DNA of 64,000 bases from CAYJHC01 sp964369465. Its GTDB lineage: Bacteria > Bacillota > Clostridia > Peptostreptococcales > Anaerovoracaceae. Below, one piece after another: positions 51,626 to 59,885 of this stretch. The position numbers and the translations under genes were made by a program. The first letter of the stretch is position 1; each line of letters starts with the position of its first letter. Where the stretch lies: positions 3,132-67,131 of the forward strand of contig CAYJEX010000008.1 of the NCBI GenBank assembly GCA_964369465.1, written 5' to 3'. The notes beneath the pieces were generated by a model. It was not told the DNA's origin and did not search any database. It saw nothing but the letters and a program-made list of their open reading frames with translations.

Positions 51626-53160
51626 TTGTCAGAACTCCTTTCGAACATACTTAGCATACGCTGTGTAACGAGGAATCCCCCGAAAATATTTATACTTGCA
51701 ATAACCATAGCAATAACCGAAAGAACAACCACAACAATATTGCTTGATCCAATCAAAAGTATTGCCCCTAGTATAATGATTCCCGAAATAGCATTTGTAA
51801 CTGACATAAGTGGTGTATGTAGCGCGTGCGTTACATTTGTAATAACATAAAATCCTACTACAATCGCAAGTTCAAATACAATAAAATGTCCTGTCATATC
51901 TGCTGGTGCAGCTACTATTAACGCTATACCTATAAGCGCTATGATAACTTTCCACCAATGTTTTTGGAATGCATTTTTTTCTTTAACTGGCTCTTTTTTT
52001 GCTTCGTCTTCTTTTTTCTGTGTTGGAGCTGCAGCCGAAACTTTTACTGGCGGTGGTGGCCACATTCCTTCTCCATTAAGGGTAACAGTTACACCACGTA
52101 CAATTTCATCTTCTTGATCCAACACAACATTTCCATCTTTTCCTGGAGTAGTTAATTTGAAGAAATTAACTACGTTTTGTCCATAAAGTTGTGATGCTTG
52201 TCCTGGAAGTCTTCCTGGCAAATCATTATATCCAATAATAACAACACCATTTTCTGTCGTGAAAATTTCACCTGGTTTTGTAAGTTCACAATTACTTCCA
52301 AGTTCATTAGCACCAATATCTACAATTACAGAACCTGGTTTCATTTTTGCCACTGCTTCTTTTGTTATCAAAAGTGGCGAAGGGCGACCTGGAATCTGTG
52401 CAGTAGTGATTACGATATCATTCTTTGCAGCTTGCTCTGTATATACTTCAATAACAAGTTTTTGTTGTTCGTCAGACATCTCTTTTGCATAACCGTCCGC
52501 AGATTCTTGTTTAACAGGAATTTCTACAAATGTTCCTCCTAAAGACTCTACTTGATCTGCAACTTCAGCTCTTACATCTGTTGCTGAAACTATGGCTCCC
52601 ATAGAATTTGCTGTGCCTATAGCAGAAAGTCCTGCTACGCCCACACCTATAATATACACTTTTGCTGGAGGAACTTTACCTGCTGCCGTAACTTGCCCTG
52701 TAAATAATCTTCCAAACGCGCTTGCAGCTTCTATTACAGCTCGATAACCTCCTATATTTGCCATTGATGATCTCACATCTAACGCTTGTGCTCTTGATAT
52801 TCTTGGGACTGCATCCATAGCAAGTGCTGTAATTCCCATATTTTTAAACTCATCAATCAAGTGTGCATTTCCTCCTGGATTTATTCTTGAAATAAGAATA
52901 GCACCTTTCTTAATTAATTTAAGTTCGTCTGCTGGCGGCGTATCTAAGCAAACAACAATATCAGCTCCCCATGCTTTTTCTCTCGAAACAAGAGAAGCAC
53001 CTGCCGCTTCATATTGGTCGTCATAGTAGCTAGCAGCAACTCCTGCATTTTTTTCAACACAAACTTCGTATCCAAGCTTTATAAGCTTAGCTACTGTATC
53101 TGGCGAAGATGCGACAAGAGATTGCCCTACAAAAGGTTCTTTTGGAATACCTATTAGCAT
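51622..53160 (-). CDS. pntA: NAD(P) transhydrogenase alpha subunit (fused)
   Basis: Uses the proton gradient to reduce NADP with NADH. The 512-residue chain has the NAD-binding domain I (about 1-380, MLIGIPKEPFVGQSLVA, VYIIGVGVAGLSAIGTANSMGA), a Lys/Glu-rich linker (about 385-400), and four membrane helices of domain II, so it is the fused E. coli-like form rather than the split PntAA/PntAB of many bacteria. The ATG at 53160 has AAGGAG six bases upstream. Two back-to-back inverted repeats lie in the leader 25-85 bases before the start. Confidence 0.97.
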   Translation of the reverse strand: MLIGIPKEPFVGQSLVASSPDTVAKLIKLGYEVCVEKNAGVAASYYDDQYEAAGASLVSREKAWGADIVVCLDTPPADELKLIKKGAILISRINPGGNAHLIDEFKNMGITALAMDAVPRISRAQALDVRSSMANIGGYRAVIEAASAFGRLFTGQVTAAGKVPPAKVYIIGVGVAGLSAIGTANSMGAIVSATDVRAEVADQVESLGGTFVEIPVKQESADGYAKEMSDEQQKLVIEVYTEQAAKNDIVITTAQIPGRPSPLLITKEAVAKMKPGSVIVDIGANELGSNCELTKPGEIFTTENGVVIIGYNDLPGRLPGQASQLYGQNVVNFFKLTTPGKDGNVVLDQEDEIVRGVTVTLNGEGMWPPPPVKVSAAAPTQKKEDEAKKEPVKEKNAFQKHWWKVIIALIGIALIVAAPADMTGHFIVFELAIVVGFYVITNVTHALHTPLMSVTNAISGIIILGAILLIGSSNIVVVVLSVIAMVIASINIFGGFLVTQRMLSMFERSSDK

Positions 53161-53185
53161 ATTTTCTCCTTTCAAATTATAATTT

Positions 53186-53243
53186 CATATTTGTTTCATG
53201 AGTTTTCAGAAACAAATGTGCTATGCAAAAACTAATTTGCATA
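53186..53243. repeat. Two tandem inverted repeats in the pntAB leader
   Basis: Repeat 1: ATTTGTTTC / GAAACAAAT (53189-53197 with 53209-53217), extended to 12 pairs (one G-U) over 53186-53220. Repeat 2: TATGCAAA / TTTGCATA (53222-53229 with 53236-53243). They lie directly next to each other between the ribosome site and a plausible TTGAAT-17-TAATAT promoter further upstream. Either RNA stem-loops in the leader or twin protein-binding sites. Confidence 0.7.
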
Positions 53244-53355
53244 TATAATAATAACATAACTATATCTTGATATTATCATATTCAAATTAAGTATTCAAGT
53301 GAATTTCTTTAATTCTACTATAATTGAGAATGTGCGATTTTTCTAAATCTTCTAT

Positions 53356-53386
53356 ACAATAAGGCTGTTGCATACACAACAGCCTT
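53356..53386 (-). terminator. Hairpin terminator after the RHH gene
   Basis: On the minus strand AAGGCTGTTG / CAACAGCCTT, a perfect 10-bp stem with a 6-base loop, followed by ATTGTATAG. The U-tract is weak, but the stem is strong and stands 30 bases past the gene end. Confidence 0.75.
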
Positions 53387-53415
53387 ATAAATCAACCTTG
53401 CAACAATTGCGCAGA

Positions 53416-53619
53416 TTATTCTATATCCAAATCAATGGTTTCATCAATGTTTTCGCCAACATATTTTCCATTTTTTTTTCTTTGCCTTACACATTCTGAC
53501 AACAAGTATTCAATCTGCCCATTGACTGACCTGAAATCATCTTCTGCCCAGGAAGCAACTTGTGCGTATAATTTAGAAGAAAGTCTTAATGGAATTTGTT
53601 TCTTTGTTTGGTTATCCAT
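53416..53619 (-). CDS. Small Arc/ribbon-helix-helix-like protein
   Basis: A 67-residue protein. QIPLRLSSKLYAQVASWAEDDFRSVNGQIEYLLSE fits the beta strand, helix, turn, helix order of Arc/MetJ DNA-binding proteins, with alternating hydrophobic residues in the first strand. The acidic tail (residues about 55-67) is unusual. The start overlaps the stop of the SPFH gene as TAATG. Arc-like proteins are found next to SPFH proteins in other bacteria, where the link is not explained. No toxin-like partner is adjacent apart from the SPFH gene. Confidence 0.8.
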   Translation of the reverse strand: MDNQTKKQIPLRLSSKLYAQVASWAEDDFRSVNGQIEYLLSECVRQRKKNGKYVGENIDETIDLDIE

Positions 53620-54662
53620 TAGTACAGTGATCCAGAATTCACAATTGGTTGGGCATCTTTATTCCCACAAAGAACTACAAGTAAGTTGGATACCATTGCT
53701 GCTTTACGTTCCTCATCCAAGTGTACAGTATCGGTTTCTCCTAGTTTTTGTAGTGCTGTTTCAACAATTCCTACAGCTCCTTCAACAATCAATTTCCTTG
53801 CTTCAACAATAGCTCCCGCCTGTTGCCTTTGCAACATTGCTGCTGCTATTTCAGGTGCATATGCAAGATATGTAATTCTAGCTTCTATGATTTCTAATCC
53901 AGCTTGAGTTACTCTCTTTTGTATTTCTTCTTTTATTCGATTTGCTACTTCATCACTTGAACTTCTTAAAGAACCTTCATCAGGCGTGCCATCCCCTGTT
54001 GTATCTACATTCATTGAAATATCATACGGGTATATCTTTACAATATTTCTAAGTGCCGCATCACATTGCAAAGATAAAAACTCTTTATAGTTATCAACAG
54101 TAAATACCGCTTTTGCTGTATCCTTAACTCGCCATATAACCGCAATACTAATTTCAATAGGATTACCTAAACAATCATTAACTTTTTGCTTGTTATTACT
54201 TAATGTCATATCTTTTAGTGGGATTATTTTACTAACTCCAATCGATACTGCTCCCTTAGAACGCTCTGCATTCCCTAATGCAATCAGTTTTGCAGCTTTA
54301 CTATCTCCTGAAACATCCCCGCTTTGACGCAATTCCGTTTCTCCTGCTGGATTAAACGCAACACTAAATGGATTCACAAAGTAAAATCCATCTTCTCTAA
54401 TTGTACCTGTATACTTTCCAAATAATGTTAACACTAACGCTTCTTGCGGTTTTAATACTTTCAATCCCAAAAATATTATCCATCCCAAGATTAGATAGAT
54501 TATCGAGATCACTGCTATAGTCACCCCTACAAATGATGGAATAATATAACTTTCAACAGCTATAATTGATAGAATCATAGCTGGGATGGCCAAAACATAG
54601 CCTAGAATTCCCAAAATCAAAACCGGCATACCTTTACTTGCCTTTAATACTTTTTCTTCCAT
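53619..54662 (-). CDS. SPFH/Band 7 membrane protein
   Basis: A 347-residue protein with two hydrophobic segments (about 12-35 and 43-68), a SPFH/prohibitin domain (about 70-270: LKPQEALVLTLFGKYTGTIREDGF, then RVTQAGLEIIEARITYLAYAPEIA) and a coiled-coil tail (MLQRQQAGAIVEARKLIVEGAV). SPFH proteins oligomerise at membranes and organise microdomains or host proteases. GAAAGGAG precedes the ATG. It forms a two-gene unit with the RHH-like gene under its own promoter. Confidence 0.9.
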   Translation of the reverse strand: MEEKVLKASKGMPVLILGILGYVLAIPAMILSIIAVESYIIPSFVGVTIAVISIIYLILGWIIFLGLKVLKPQEALVLTLFGKYTGTIREDGFYFVNPFSVAFNPAGETELRQSGDVSGDSKAAKLIALGNAERSKGAVSIGVSKIIPLKDMTLSNNKQKVNDCLGNPIEISIAVIWRVKDTAKAVFTVDNYKEFLSLQCDAALRNIVKIYPYDISMNVDTTGDGTPDEGSLRSSSDEVANRIKEEIQKRVTQAGLEIIEARITYLAYAPEIAAAMLQRQQAGAIVEARKLIVEGAVGIVETALQKLGETDTVHLDEERKAAMVSNLLVVLCGNKDAQPIVNSGSLY

Positions 54663-54696
54663 AAAATTTCTCCTTTCATATCTTTAATATATCAAA

Positions 54697-54725
54697 ATGA
54701 TATCACATAGATATTTCAATGTCAA
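54697..54725 (-). promoter_or_regulatory. Promoter of the SPFH-RHH unit
   Basis: On the minus strand TTGACA (54720-54725), 17-base spacer, TATCAT (54697-54702), 35 bases before the SPFH ATG. It begins one base after the aroK terminator. Confidence 0.8.
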
Positions 54726-54726
54726 T

Positions 54727-54756
54727 AAAAAAATCTATAAATTTATAGATTTTTTT
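54727..54756 (-). terminator. Terminator overlapping the end of aroK
   Basis: A perfect 30-bp AT-rich palindrome with centre ATAAATTTAT and outer A/T runs. Its upstream arm is inside the last codons of aroK, so the stop codon lies within the stem. Confidence 0.75.
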
Positions 54757-55255
54757 TTAAGACAACTTTTTCAATCTCTTCAATTATAGTAATTAATTCT
54801 TTTCCTTCACAGTCAATTGTTATATCTGCGTATTTTTCATATAAATTGATTCTATTTTTATATAGATTTTGTAAATCTTCACCTTCTCTCATCGCGACAC
54901 CTCTACGTGAAAAATCACCTAATCTTTTCTTTATTGCGTCAAAGCTAAGTTTAAGGTATATCACTATAGATTCATTTTTAAATTTTCTCATTGCCCTGTC
55001 ACAGTAGCAAACACTTCCTCCTGTAGCAATTATTGTGTTAGTGAAGTTGAATTCGTAGTTCACTTCATCTTCTATTTTTAGAAATTCTTCTATCCCTCTA
55101 TTTTTTATAATATCTTCTAATAATATTCCTGTTTTTTCTTGAATAATAATGTCAGAATCAATAAAACAAGCTCCTAGTCTTTTTGCCAGTACAACCCCAA
55201 CCGAACTTTTTCCTACCCCTGGCATACCTATAAGGACGATATTCTTTTCAATCAT
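54743..55255 (-). CDS. aroK: Shikimate kinase
   Basis: Phosphorylates shikimate at the 3-OH in chorismate synthesis. The 170-residue protein has P-loop GMPGVGKS at residues 10-17, the FIDSDIIIQEKTG shikimate/Mg segment, TGGSVCY and the RRGVAM lid region. The ATG at 55255 starts MIEKNIVLIGMPG; an earlier in-frame codon would add 14 unrelated residues and overlap the upstream gene. No other aro genes are next to it. Confidence 0.94.
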   Translation of the reverse strand: MIEKNIVLIGMPGVGKSSVGVVLAKRLGACFIDSDIIIQEKTGILLEDIIKNRGIEEFLKIEDEVNYEFNFTNTIIATGGSVCYCDRAMRKFKNESIVIYLKLSFDAIKKRLGDFSRRGVAMREGEDLQNLYKNRINLYEKYADITIDCEGKELITIIEEIEKVVLKKNL

Positions 55256-55278
55256 AACTCTCCGTTCCCAAAATATAT

Positions 55279-55620
55279 TCACTCCCAAATTTCCCATATC
55301 TTCGGTTCATATCCTACTGTTGATTTTTTTCCATTTCGAACAATCGGCGTTTTTATCAAATGCTGATTTTCTAAAATTGTTCTATCTTTGTCTTCTAAGG
55401 AAATATATTCCACAAGAGCTAATGTTTCCTTATCTTTTGAATTGTTATCAATTAAATGTTCTGATCCACCTACTCCTGTTTTTATGCTATTGAACTCTCC
55501 TTTTGAAAGATCTTTTTCATTCAAGTTGACGAATTGAAAAGGTATTTTTCTTTCTTTAAAATATCTTTGTGCTTTTTTTGTATCAAAGCATTTTGTTCTT
55601 CCAAATATTTGTATGTTCAT
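55279..55620 (-). CDS. ArsC/Spx-like protein
   Basis: A 113-residue thioredoxin-fold protein of the ArsC/Spx/YffB group. C11 in FGRTKCFDTKKAQRYF is the only N-terminal Cys, a CxxT arrangement, and KTPIVRNGKKSTVGY near the end matches the family. It lacks the second Cys of redox-type Spx and the arginine triad of arsenate reductase is not clear, so the activity is unknown. It lies directly before aroK on the same strand. Confidence 0.85.
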   Translation of the reverse strand: MNIQIFGRTKCFDTKKAQRYFKERKIPFQFVNLNEKDLSKGEFNSIKTGVGGSEHLIDNNSKDKETLALVEYISLEDKDRTILENQHLIKTPIVRNGKKSTVGYEPKIWEIWE

Positions 55621-55660
55621 GTTACTTTCTTCCTTCTTAACTATTACATTTTATTTAAAT

Positions 55661-55680
55661 GGAGCAACCTTCGTTGCTCC
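55661..55680 (-). terminator. Hairpin between the lipoprotein and the ArsC-like gene
   Basis: Perfect 8-bp stem GGAGCAAC / GTTGCTCC with a 4-base loop. On the minus strand it is followed by ATTTAAAT, a weak U-tract. Probably ends the lipoprotein transcript. Confidence 0.6.
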
Positions 55681-55710
55681 TATATATTATCAACTAAGAA
55701 GTTAAACATC

Positions 55711-56232
55711 TTATTTTGAAACTGCAATACTCTCTACTATCTCCAAAACATCTTCATCAGTAAGAGAAATTTCTCCGTCCCCTGGGTTCATAAACAATGA
55801 AACTTGAAATTTATGATCACCATCTTCCACCCAAAGCAATGCCATATCGTATCCTAAAGATTCCCCTGTAAATCCATTCCATGTATAGTTATCCAAAGCC
55901 AACTCATCAATATCTTGTGGCCCATCATAAAACTCTTTTGTAAAGGACGGATCTAGCATAGTTCTTTCTTCGCCATAATACATGATAGTTATTGCGGGTT
56001 TAGTAAACATATCCCACTCTTCCTCTCCTCCTTTAACTAGAACAAATGAATTGGGGTCATAATCTCCCTCATAATCATCAAATGTATCTGCTACTGGAAA
56101 AGCTTTCCATCCACTAGGGACTGTTCCATTAACATTCCCCGCATCAAATGTTTCCCCACTACCACTACTGCATCCTAGCAAAACAGCCATAGAAAAAATA
56201 ATTGTGAAAATAACCAGAAATATTTTTTTCAT
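55711..56232 (-). CDS. Secreted lipoprotein of unknown function
   Basis: From ATG 56232 (GGGAG upstream) a 173-residue protein starts with a lipoprotein signal (MKKIFLVIFTIIFSMAVLLGC, lipidated Cys at 21). The mature part is acidic, with several Trp/Tyr residues and the end SLTDEDVLEIVESIAVSK. Such short acidic lipoproteins are common in Clostridia; I assign no function. It follows the liv operon on the same strand but is probably separate: 128 bases lie between. Confidence 0.85.
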   Translation of the reverse strand: MKKIFLVIFTIIFSMAVLLGCSSGSGETFDAGNVNGTVPSGWKAFPVADTFDDYEGDYDPNSFVLVKGGEEEWDMFTKPAITIMYYGEERTMLDPSFTKEFYDGPQDIDELALDNYTWNGFTGESLGYDMALLWVEDGDHKFQVSLFMNPGDGEISLTDEDVLEIVESIAVSK

Positions 56233-56360
56233 AAATTTCTCTCCCTTCAACTATATATATTGGAATTGCTATTTTATTATCGAATGAATTATTCCATTTT
56301 TAGTAAGAATCGTATCTTGAACATTAACATTTCTTCTCTAAATCAGATTTCAGAAAACAA

Positions 56361-57065
56361 TTATCCTCCTAAATATGCTTTTTTTACTGCTTCATTATTT
56401 AACAATTCGTCAGCTTTTCCTTCTAGAACAATGTTACCCGTTTCTAAAACATATCCTCTATCTGAAATAGACAGCGCCTTACTCGCATTTTGTTCTACAA
56501 GAAGTATTGTAATACCACTCTCATTAAGTTCTTTAATTATGCTAAATATCTCCTTTACAAATATTGGCGAAAGTCCCATTGAAGGTTCATCCAAAATCAT
56601 CATTTTAGGATTAGACATAATTGCTCTACCAATTGCAAGCATCTGTTGTTCTCCACCAGACAAAGTTCCAGCAATTTGTTTTTTCCTTTCTTCTAACCTC
56701 GGAAACCTTTTGAATACATTTTCTAGATTCTGAAGTATTTCATTATTGTCTTTTCTTGTATATGCTCCCATTTCTAGATTCTCTTTAACTGTCATACTTG
56801 CAAAAACTCTTCTACCTTCTGGAACATGGGCAATACCCATTTTTAATATTTTATGAGAAGGAATCGACAATATATTCTTGTTTTCAAAAGAAATATTCCC
56901 ACTTCGTATTGGTAACATTCCAGAAATCGCCTGGAGAGTTGTAGTTTTCCCTGCACCGTTAGCACCAATTAACGACACAATTTCTCCTTCGTTAACTGTT
57001 AGAGAAATATTTTTTATTGCGTGTATAACACCATAATATACATTTATATCATTAACTTTTAACAC
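56361..57065 (-). CDS. livF: LivF, branched-chain amino acid ABC transporter ATPase
   Basis: One of two ATPases of the branched-chain amino acid (HAAT) importer. The 234-residue protein has Walker A GANGAGKTT, the signature LSGGEQQMLAIGRA and Walker B MMILDEPSMGLSP. GTG start at 57065 with GGAGG upstream. It lies 9 bases after livG. Confidence 0.96.
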   Translation of the reverse strand: MLKVNDINVYYGVIHAIKNISLTVNEGEIVSLIGANGAGKTTTLQAISGMLPIRSGNISFENKNILSIPSHKILKMGIAHVPEGRRVFASMTVKENLEMGAYTRKDNNEILQNLENVFKRFPRLEERKKQIAGTLSGGEQQMLAIGRAIMSNPKMMILDEPSMGLSPIFVKEIFSIIKELNESGITILLVEQNASKALSISDRGYVLETGNIVLEGKADELLNNEAVKKAYLGG

Positions 57066-57074
57066 AATTTCCTC

Positions 57075-57839
57075 CTATTCCTCTCCCAAGTAAATTCTAA
57101 TAACATTAGGGTCATTAATAACTGTCTCTGGGTCTCCTTGCGATACTGTTTCGCCATAATCTAACACCATTATTTTTTCACAAATTCCTGTAACAAGGCG
57201 CATATCATGTTCTATTAGTAGTACTGCAATATTAAATTCCTTACGAATAAACTTAATAGTATCCATAAGTTCTTGTGTTTCCGTACCGTTCATCCCCGCT
57301 GCTGGCTCATCTAAAAGCAATACTTTTGGATTAGTTGCCAAAGCTCTAGCGATTTCAAGCTTTCTCTGTTTTCCATAAGGTAGGTTTCCTGCCGCATAAT
57401 CTCTATACTCTTCTAGTTCAAACACAGCAAGTAGCTCTAATGCTTTTCTTTCAATTTCCTTTTCTTCTCTCCAATATCTTGGCAACCTTAACATTGATTC
57501 TATTAAGGTTGTTTTCATTTGTTGATTAAATGCTATTTTTACATTGTCAATAACTGTTAAATTTTTGAAAAGTCTAATGTTTTGAAAAGTTCTTGCCAAT
57601 CCAAGTTTAACTCTTTGACAAGCTGATTTCCCAACAATATCACCTCCTTCTAGCTCTATTTTTCCTTCTGTAGGTTTATAGACTCCAGTCAATAAGTTGA
57701 ATACTGTCGTTTTGCCAGCACCATTAGGTCCAATTAAGCCCATAAGGTCGTTATCATGGAGTTCCAAATTGAATCCAGAAACAGCTTTTAGTCCACCAAA
57801 TGAGATTCCCAAATCTGTTGTTTTCAATATTATTCCCAT
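57075..57839 (-). CDS. livG: LivG, branched-chain amino acid ABC transporter ATPase
   Basis: Second ATPase of the importer. The 254-residue protein has Walker A GPNGAGKTT, a signature of the LivG type (LPYGKQRKLEIARAL) and Walker B VLLLDEPAAGMNG. The LivG extension at the C-terminus is present (VINDPNVIRIYLGEE). It lies 2 bases after livM. Confidence 0.96.
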   Translation of the reverse strand: MGIILKTTDLGISFGGLKAVSGFNLELHDNDLMGLIGPNGAGKTTVFNLLTGVYKPTEGKIELEGGDIVGKSACQRVKLGLARTFQNIRLFKNLTVIDNVKIAFNQQMKTTLIESMLRLPRYWREEKEIERKALELLAVFELEEYRDYAAGNLPYGKQRKLEIARALATNPKVLLLDEPAAGMNGTETQELMDTIKFIRKEFNIAVLLIEHDMRLVTGICEKIMVLDYGETVSQGDPETVINDPNVIRIYLGEE

Positions 57840-57841
57840 GC

Positions 57842-58900
57842 CTAACCTCTCTTCCCTGATTTTTTATTTCTTCGCCAATTCTCAATTGTTTCTTTTTTTG
57901 TTAATACATATTTTTTTGCATCTCTTGGTAATGTCACTAGCGAAATTTCGTAACGTCCAAAAATTCCTGTAGGCTTAAATATCATCATCAATATTAGAAT
58001 GCCAGAATATGCAAGCATACGATACGCTTCAACTTCTCTAAGAATTTCTGGCAATGCCGTCAACAACACCGCAGCGATAATAGAGCCCGTAAAGCTACCC
58101 ATTCCACCTAATACAACCATTACCAATATTTCAATCGATCGCATAAATCCAAAGTTGCTTGCTCCCAATATGCCTATATAATGCGCAAACATTCCCCCAG
58201 CTACTCCAGCAAAAAAAGCCGCGATAACAAATGCCATAGTTTTATAATAGCTAGTTTTAATCCCTGCCGCTTCTGCCGCAATTTCGTCTTCACGTATAGA
58301 AATAATTGCTCTTCCATGCCTTGATCTACCTAGTGTAAACATGAAGAATATCACTAAAACTGTTATCCAAAATACAATTGGAAATGTAGACATTTTTGAA
58401 ATATCTCTAAGCCCTTGGGCTCCACCTGTTATACTTAAAAATTCAATAATTACACGGATTATCTCTCCAAATGCCAAAGTAATTATTGCTAAATAATCGC
58501 CTCTAAGCCTTAACACGGGCAATCCGATAATTAGTCCTACGAATCCTGCCATTATTCCACCGATTATTAATGCAATAAAGTATAGCATAAGTGTCGGTTC
58601 TTCAGACGTTTTCGTTACTAATGCTGCTGTGTATGCTCCTATCGACATAAACCCCGCATGACCTAGTGCAATTTGCCCCAATACGCCTGTTGTCAAGTTT
58701 AGACTTACTGCTAAAATCACATTTATACATATAATGATAAGTATCCCCGTAATATAATGGTTAATATGACCTGTCATCATAAGTCCTTGCAACAAAATAA
58801 AAAGTCCAATAACTGAGATAGCATTAACAAGATATGCCATCTTTATATTCGATGGTCTATTGATGATTGCAACATTCTTTCTTTCTTTTTTAATCTTCAT
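57842..58900 (-). CDS. livM: LivM, branched-chain amino acid permease
   Basis: Inner permease subunit of the importer. The 352-residue protein has a basic N-terminal tail, about nine membrane helices, and the coupling segment SIREDEIAAEAAGIKTSYYK that docks on the ATPases. The start is ATG 58900 with AGGTGG five bases upstream; a GTG nine bases earlier is in frame but lacks a ribosome site. Confidence 0.95.
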   Translation of the reverse strand: MKIKKERKNVAIINRPSNIKMAYLVNAISVIGLFILLQGLMMTGHINHYITGILIIICINVILAVSLNLTTGVLGQIALGHAGFMSIGAYTAALVTKTSEEPTLMLYFIALIIGGIMAGFVGLIIGLPVLRLRGDYLAIITLAFGEIIRVIIEFLSITGGAQGLRDISKMSTFPIVFWITVLVIFFMFTLGRSRHGRAIISIREDEIAAEAAGIKTSYYKTMAFVIAAFFAGVAGGMFAHYIGILGASNFGFMRSIEILVMVVLGGMGSFTGSIIAAVLLTALPEILREVEAYRMLAYSGILILMMIFKPTGIFGRYEISLVTLPRDAKKYVLTKKETIENWRRNKKSGKRG

Positions 58901-58909
58901 CACAGCCAC

Positions 58910-59797
58910 CTACACTTTCTCTCTGGTATTTTTTCCCAAAATACCAGATGGTTTAAAGACTAGTACAAGTACCAAAACTGCAAAAACTACTGCATCTGCC
59001 AATTGAGACGATATATAGGTCTTTGTTAAACTTTCAATAATACCTATCATCAAACCTCCAATCATTGCCCCTGGAATAATTCCAATTCCACCTAATACCG
59101 CTGCTACAAAAGCCTTAAGCCCTAACATTGTTCCCATCGTTATTTCAATCAGTGGATATGAAATCCCATAAAAGATGGCTCCAACTGCCGCAAGACCCGA
59201 TCCAATCGCAAATGTCATTCCTATTGTATGATTCACATTTATCCCCATAAGCTGTGCTGCACCAATATCCTCTGATGCTGCGCGCATGGCCTTGCCCAAC
59301 TTAAATTTCTGGACAAAAACTTGCAAAAGAATCATTATTATTACACTAATCACAATTGTAATTACACTTCCAAAACTCACATATATTGATCCTATCTCTA
59401 TAGGCTCTACTTCAAAAAGTGGCGGGAAAGGTTTTGGATTCGGACTATATATAAGCATAAATGCATTTTGTAAAAACAAACTAACACCAATTGCCGTTAT
59501 TAAAGACGATAACCTAGGTGAGTTTCTAAGAGGCCTGTATGCTATTCTTTCTGTTGCCATCCCTAAAAGAGCACAGAACACAATAGAAACTATCGCGCAA
59601 AGCCAAAGTGGCATGTTCATTTGTATCAAAAAAGGTATGGATGATAACGCTATATATCCCCCCACCATTATTAACTCACCATGCGCAAAATTTATTAGCT
59701 TTACAATTCCATATACCATCGTATATCCCAATGCAATCAATGCATATATACTTCCAACTTGTAAGCCATTTATCATTTGTTGCAAAAACAACTCCAT
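58910..59797 (-). CDS. livH: LivH, branched-chain amino acid permease
   Basis: Permease partner of LivM. The 295-residue protein begins MELFLQQMINGLQVGSIYAL at ATG 59797, has about eight membrane helices and the coupling segment RAASEDIGAAQLMGINV. A start 33 bases upstream would add 11 unrelated residues. A hairpin separates it from the binding-protein gene. Confidence 0.95.
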   Translation of the reverse strand: MELFLQQMINGLQVGSIYALIALGYTMVYGIVKLINFAHGELIMVGGYIALSSIPFLIQMNMPLWLCAIVSIVFCALLGMATERIAYRPLRNSPRLSSLITAIGVSLFLQNAFMLIYSPNPKPFPPLFEVEPIEIGSIYVSFGSVITIVISVIIMILLQVFVQKFKLGKAMRAASEDIGAAQLMGINVNHTIGMTFAIGSGLAAVGAIFYGISYPLIEITMGTMLGLKAFVAAVLGGIGIIPGAMIGGLMIGIIESLTKTYISSQLADAVVFAVLVLVLVFKPSGILGKNTREKV

Positions 59798-59833
59798 ATT
59801 GTCACTTCCTTTTTCACCATAAGACAACAATAA

Positions 59834-59856
59834 CCGCAGTACATAGAATACTGCGG
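59834..59856 (-). repeat. Stem-loop between livK and livH
   Basis: Perfect 8-bp stem CCGCAGTA / TACTGCGG with a 7-base loop and no strong U-tract after it on the minus strand. Hairpins here in ABC importers usually protect the binding-protein mRNA or partially stop transcription, giving excess binding protein. Confidence 0.75.
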
Positions 59857-59885
59857 AAATTGATAATCGATATTATTAAGTTCTT

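Noticed and set aside
59286..59822. A 178-codon plus-strand open frame opposite livH
   Set aside because: Hydrophobic only because it is antisense to a membrane protein; no start signals.
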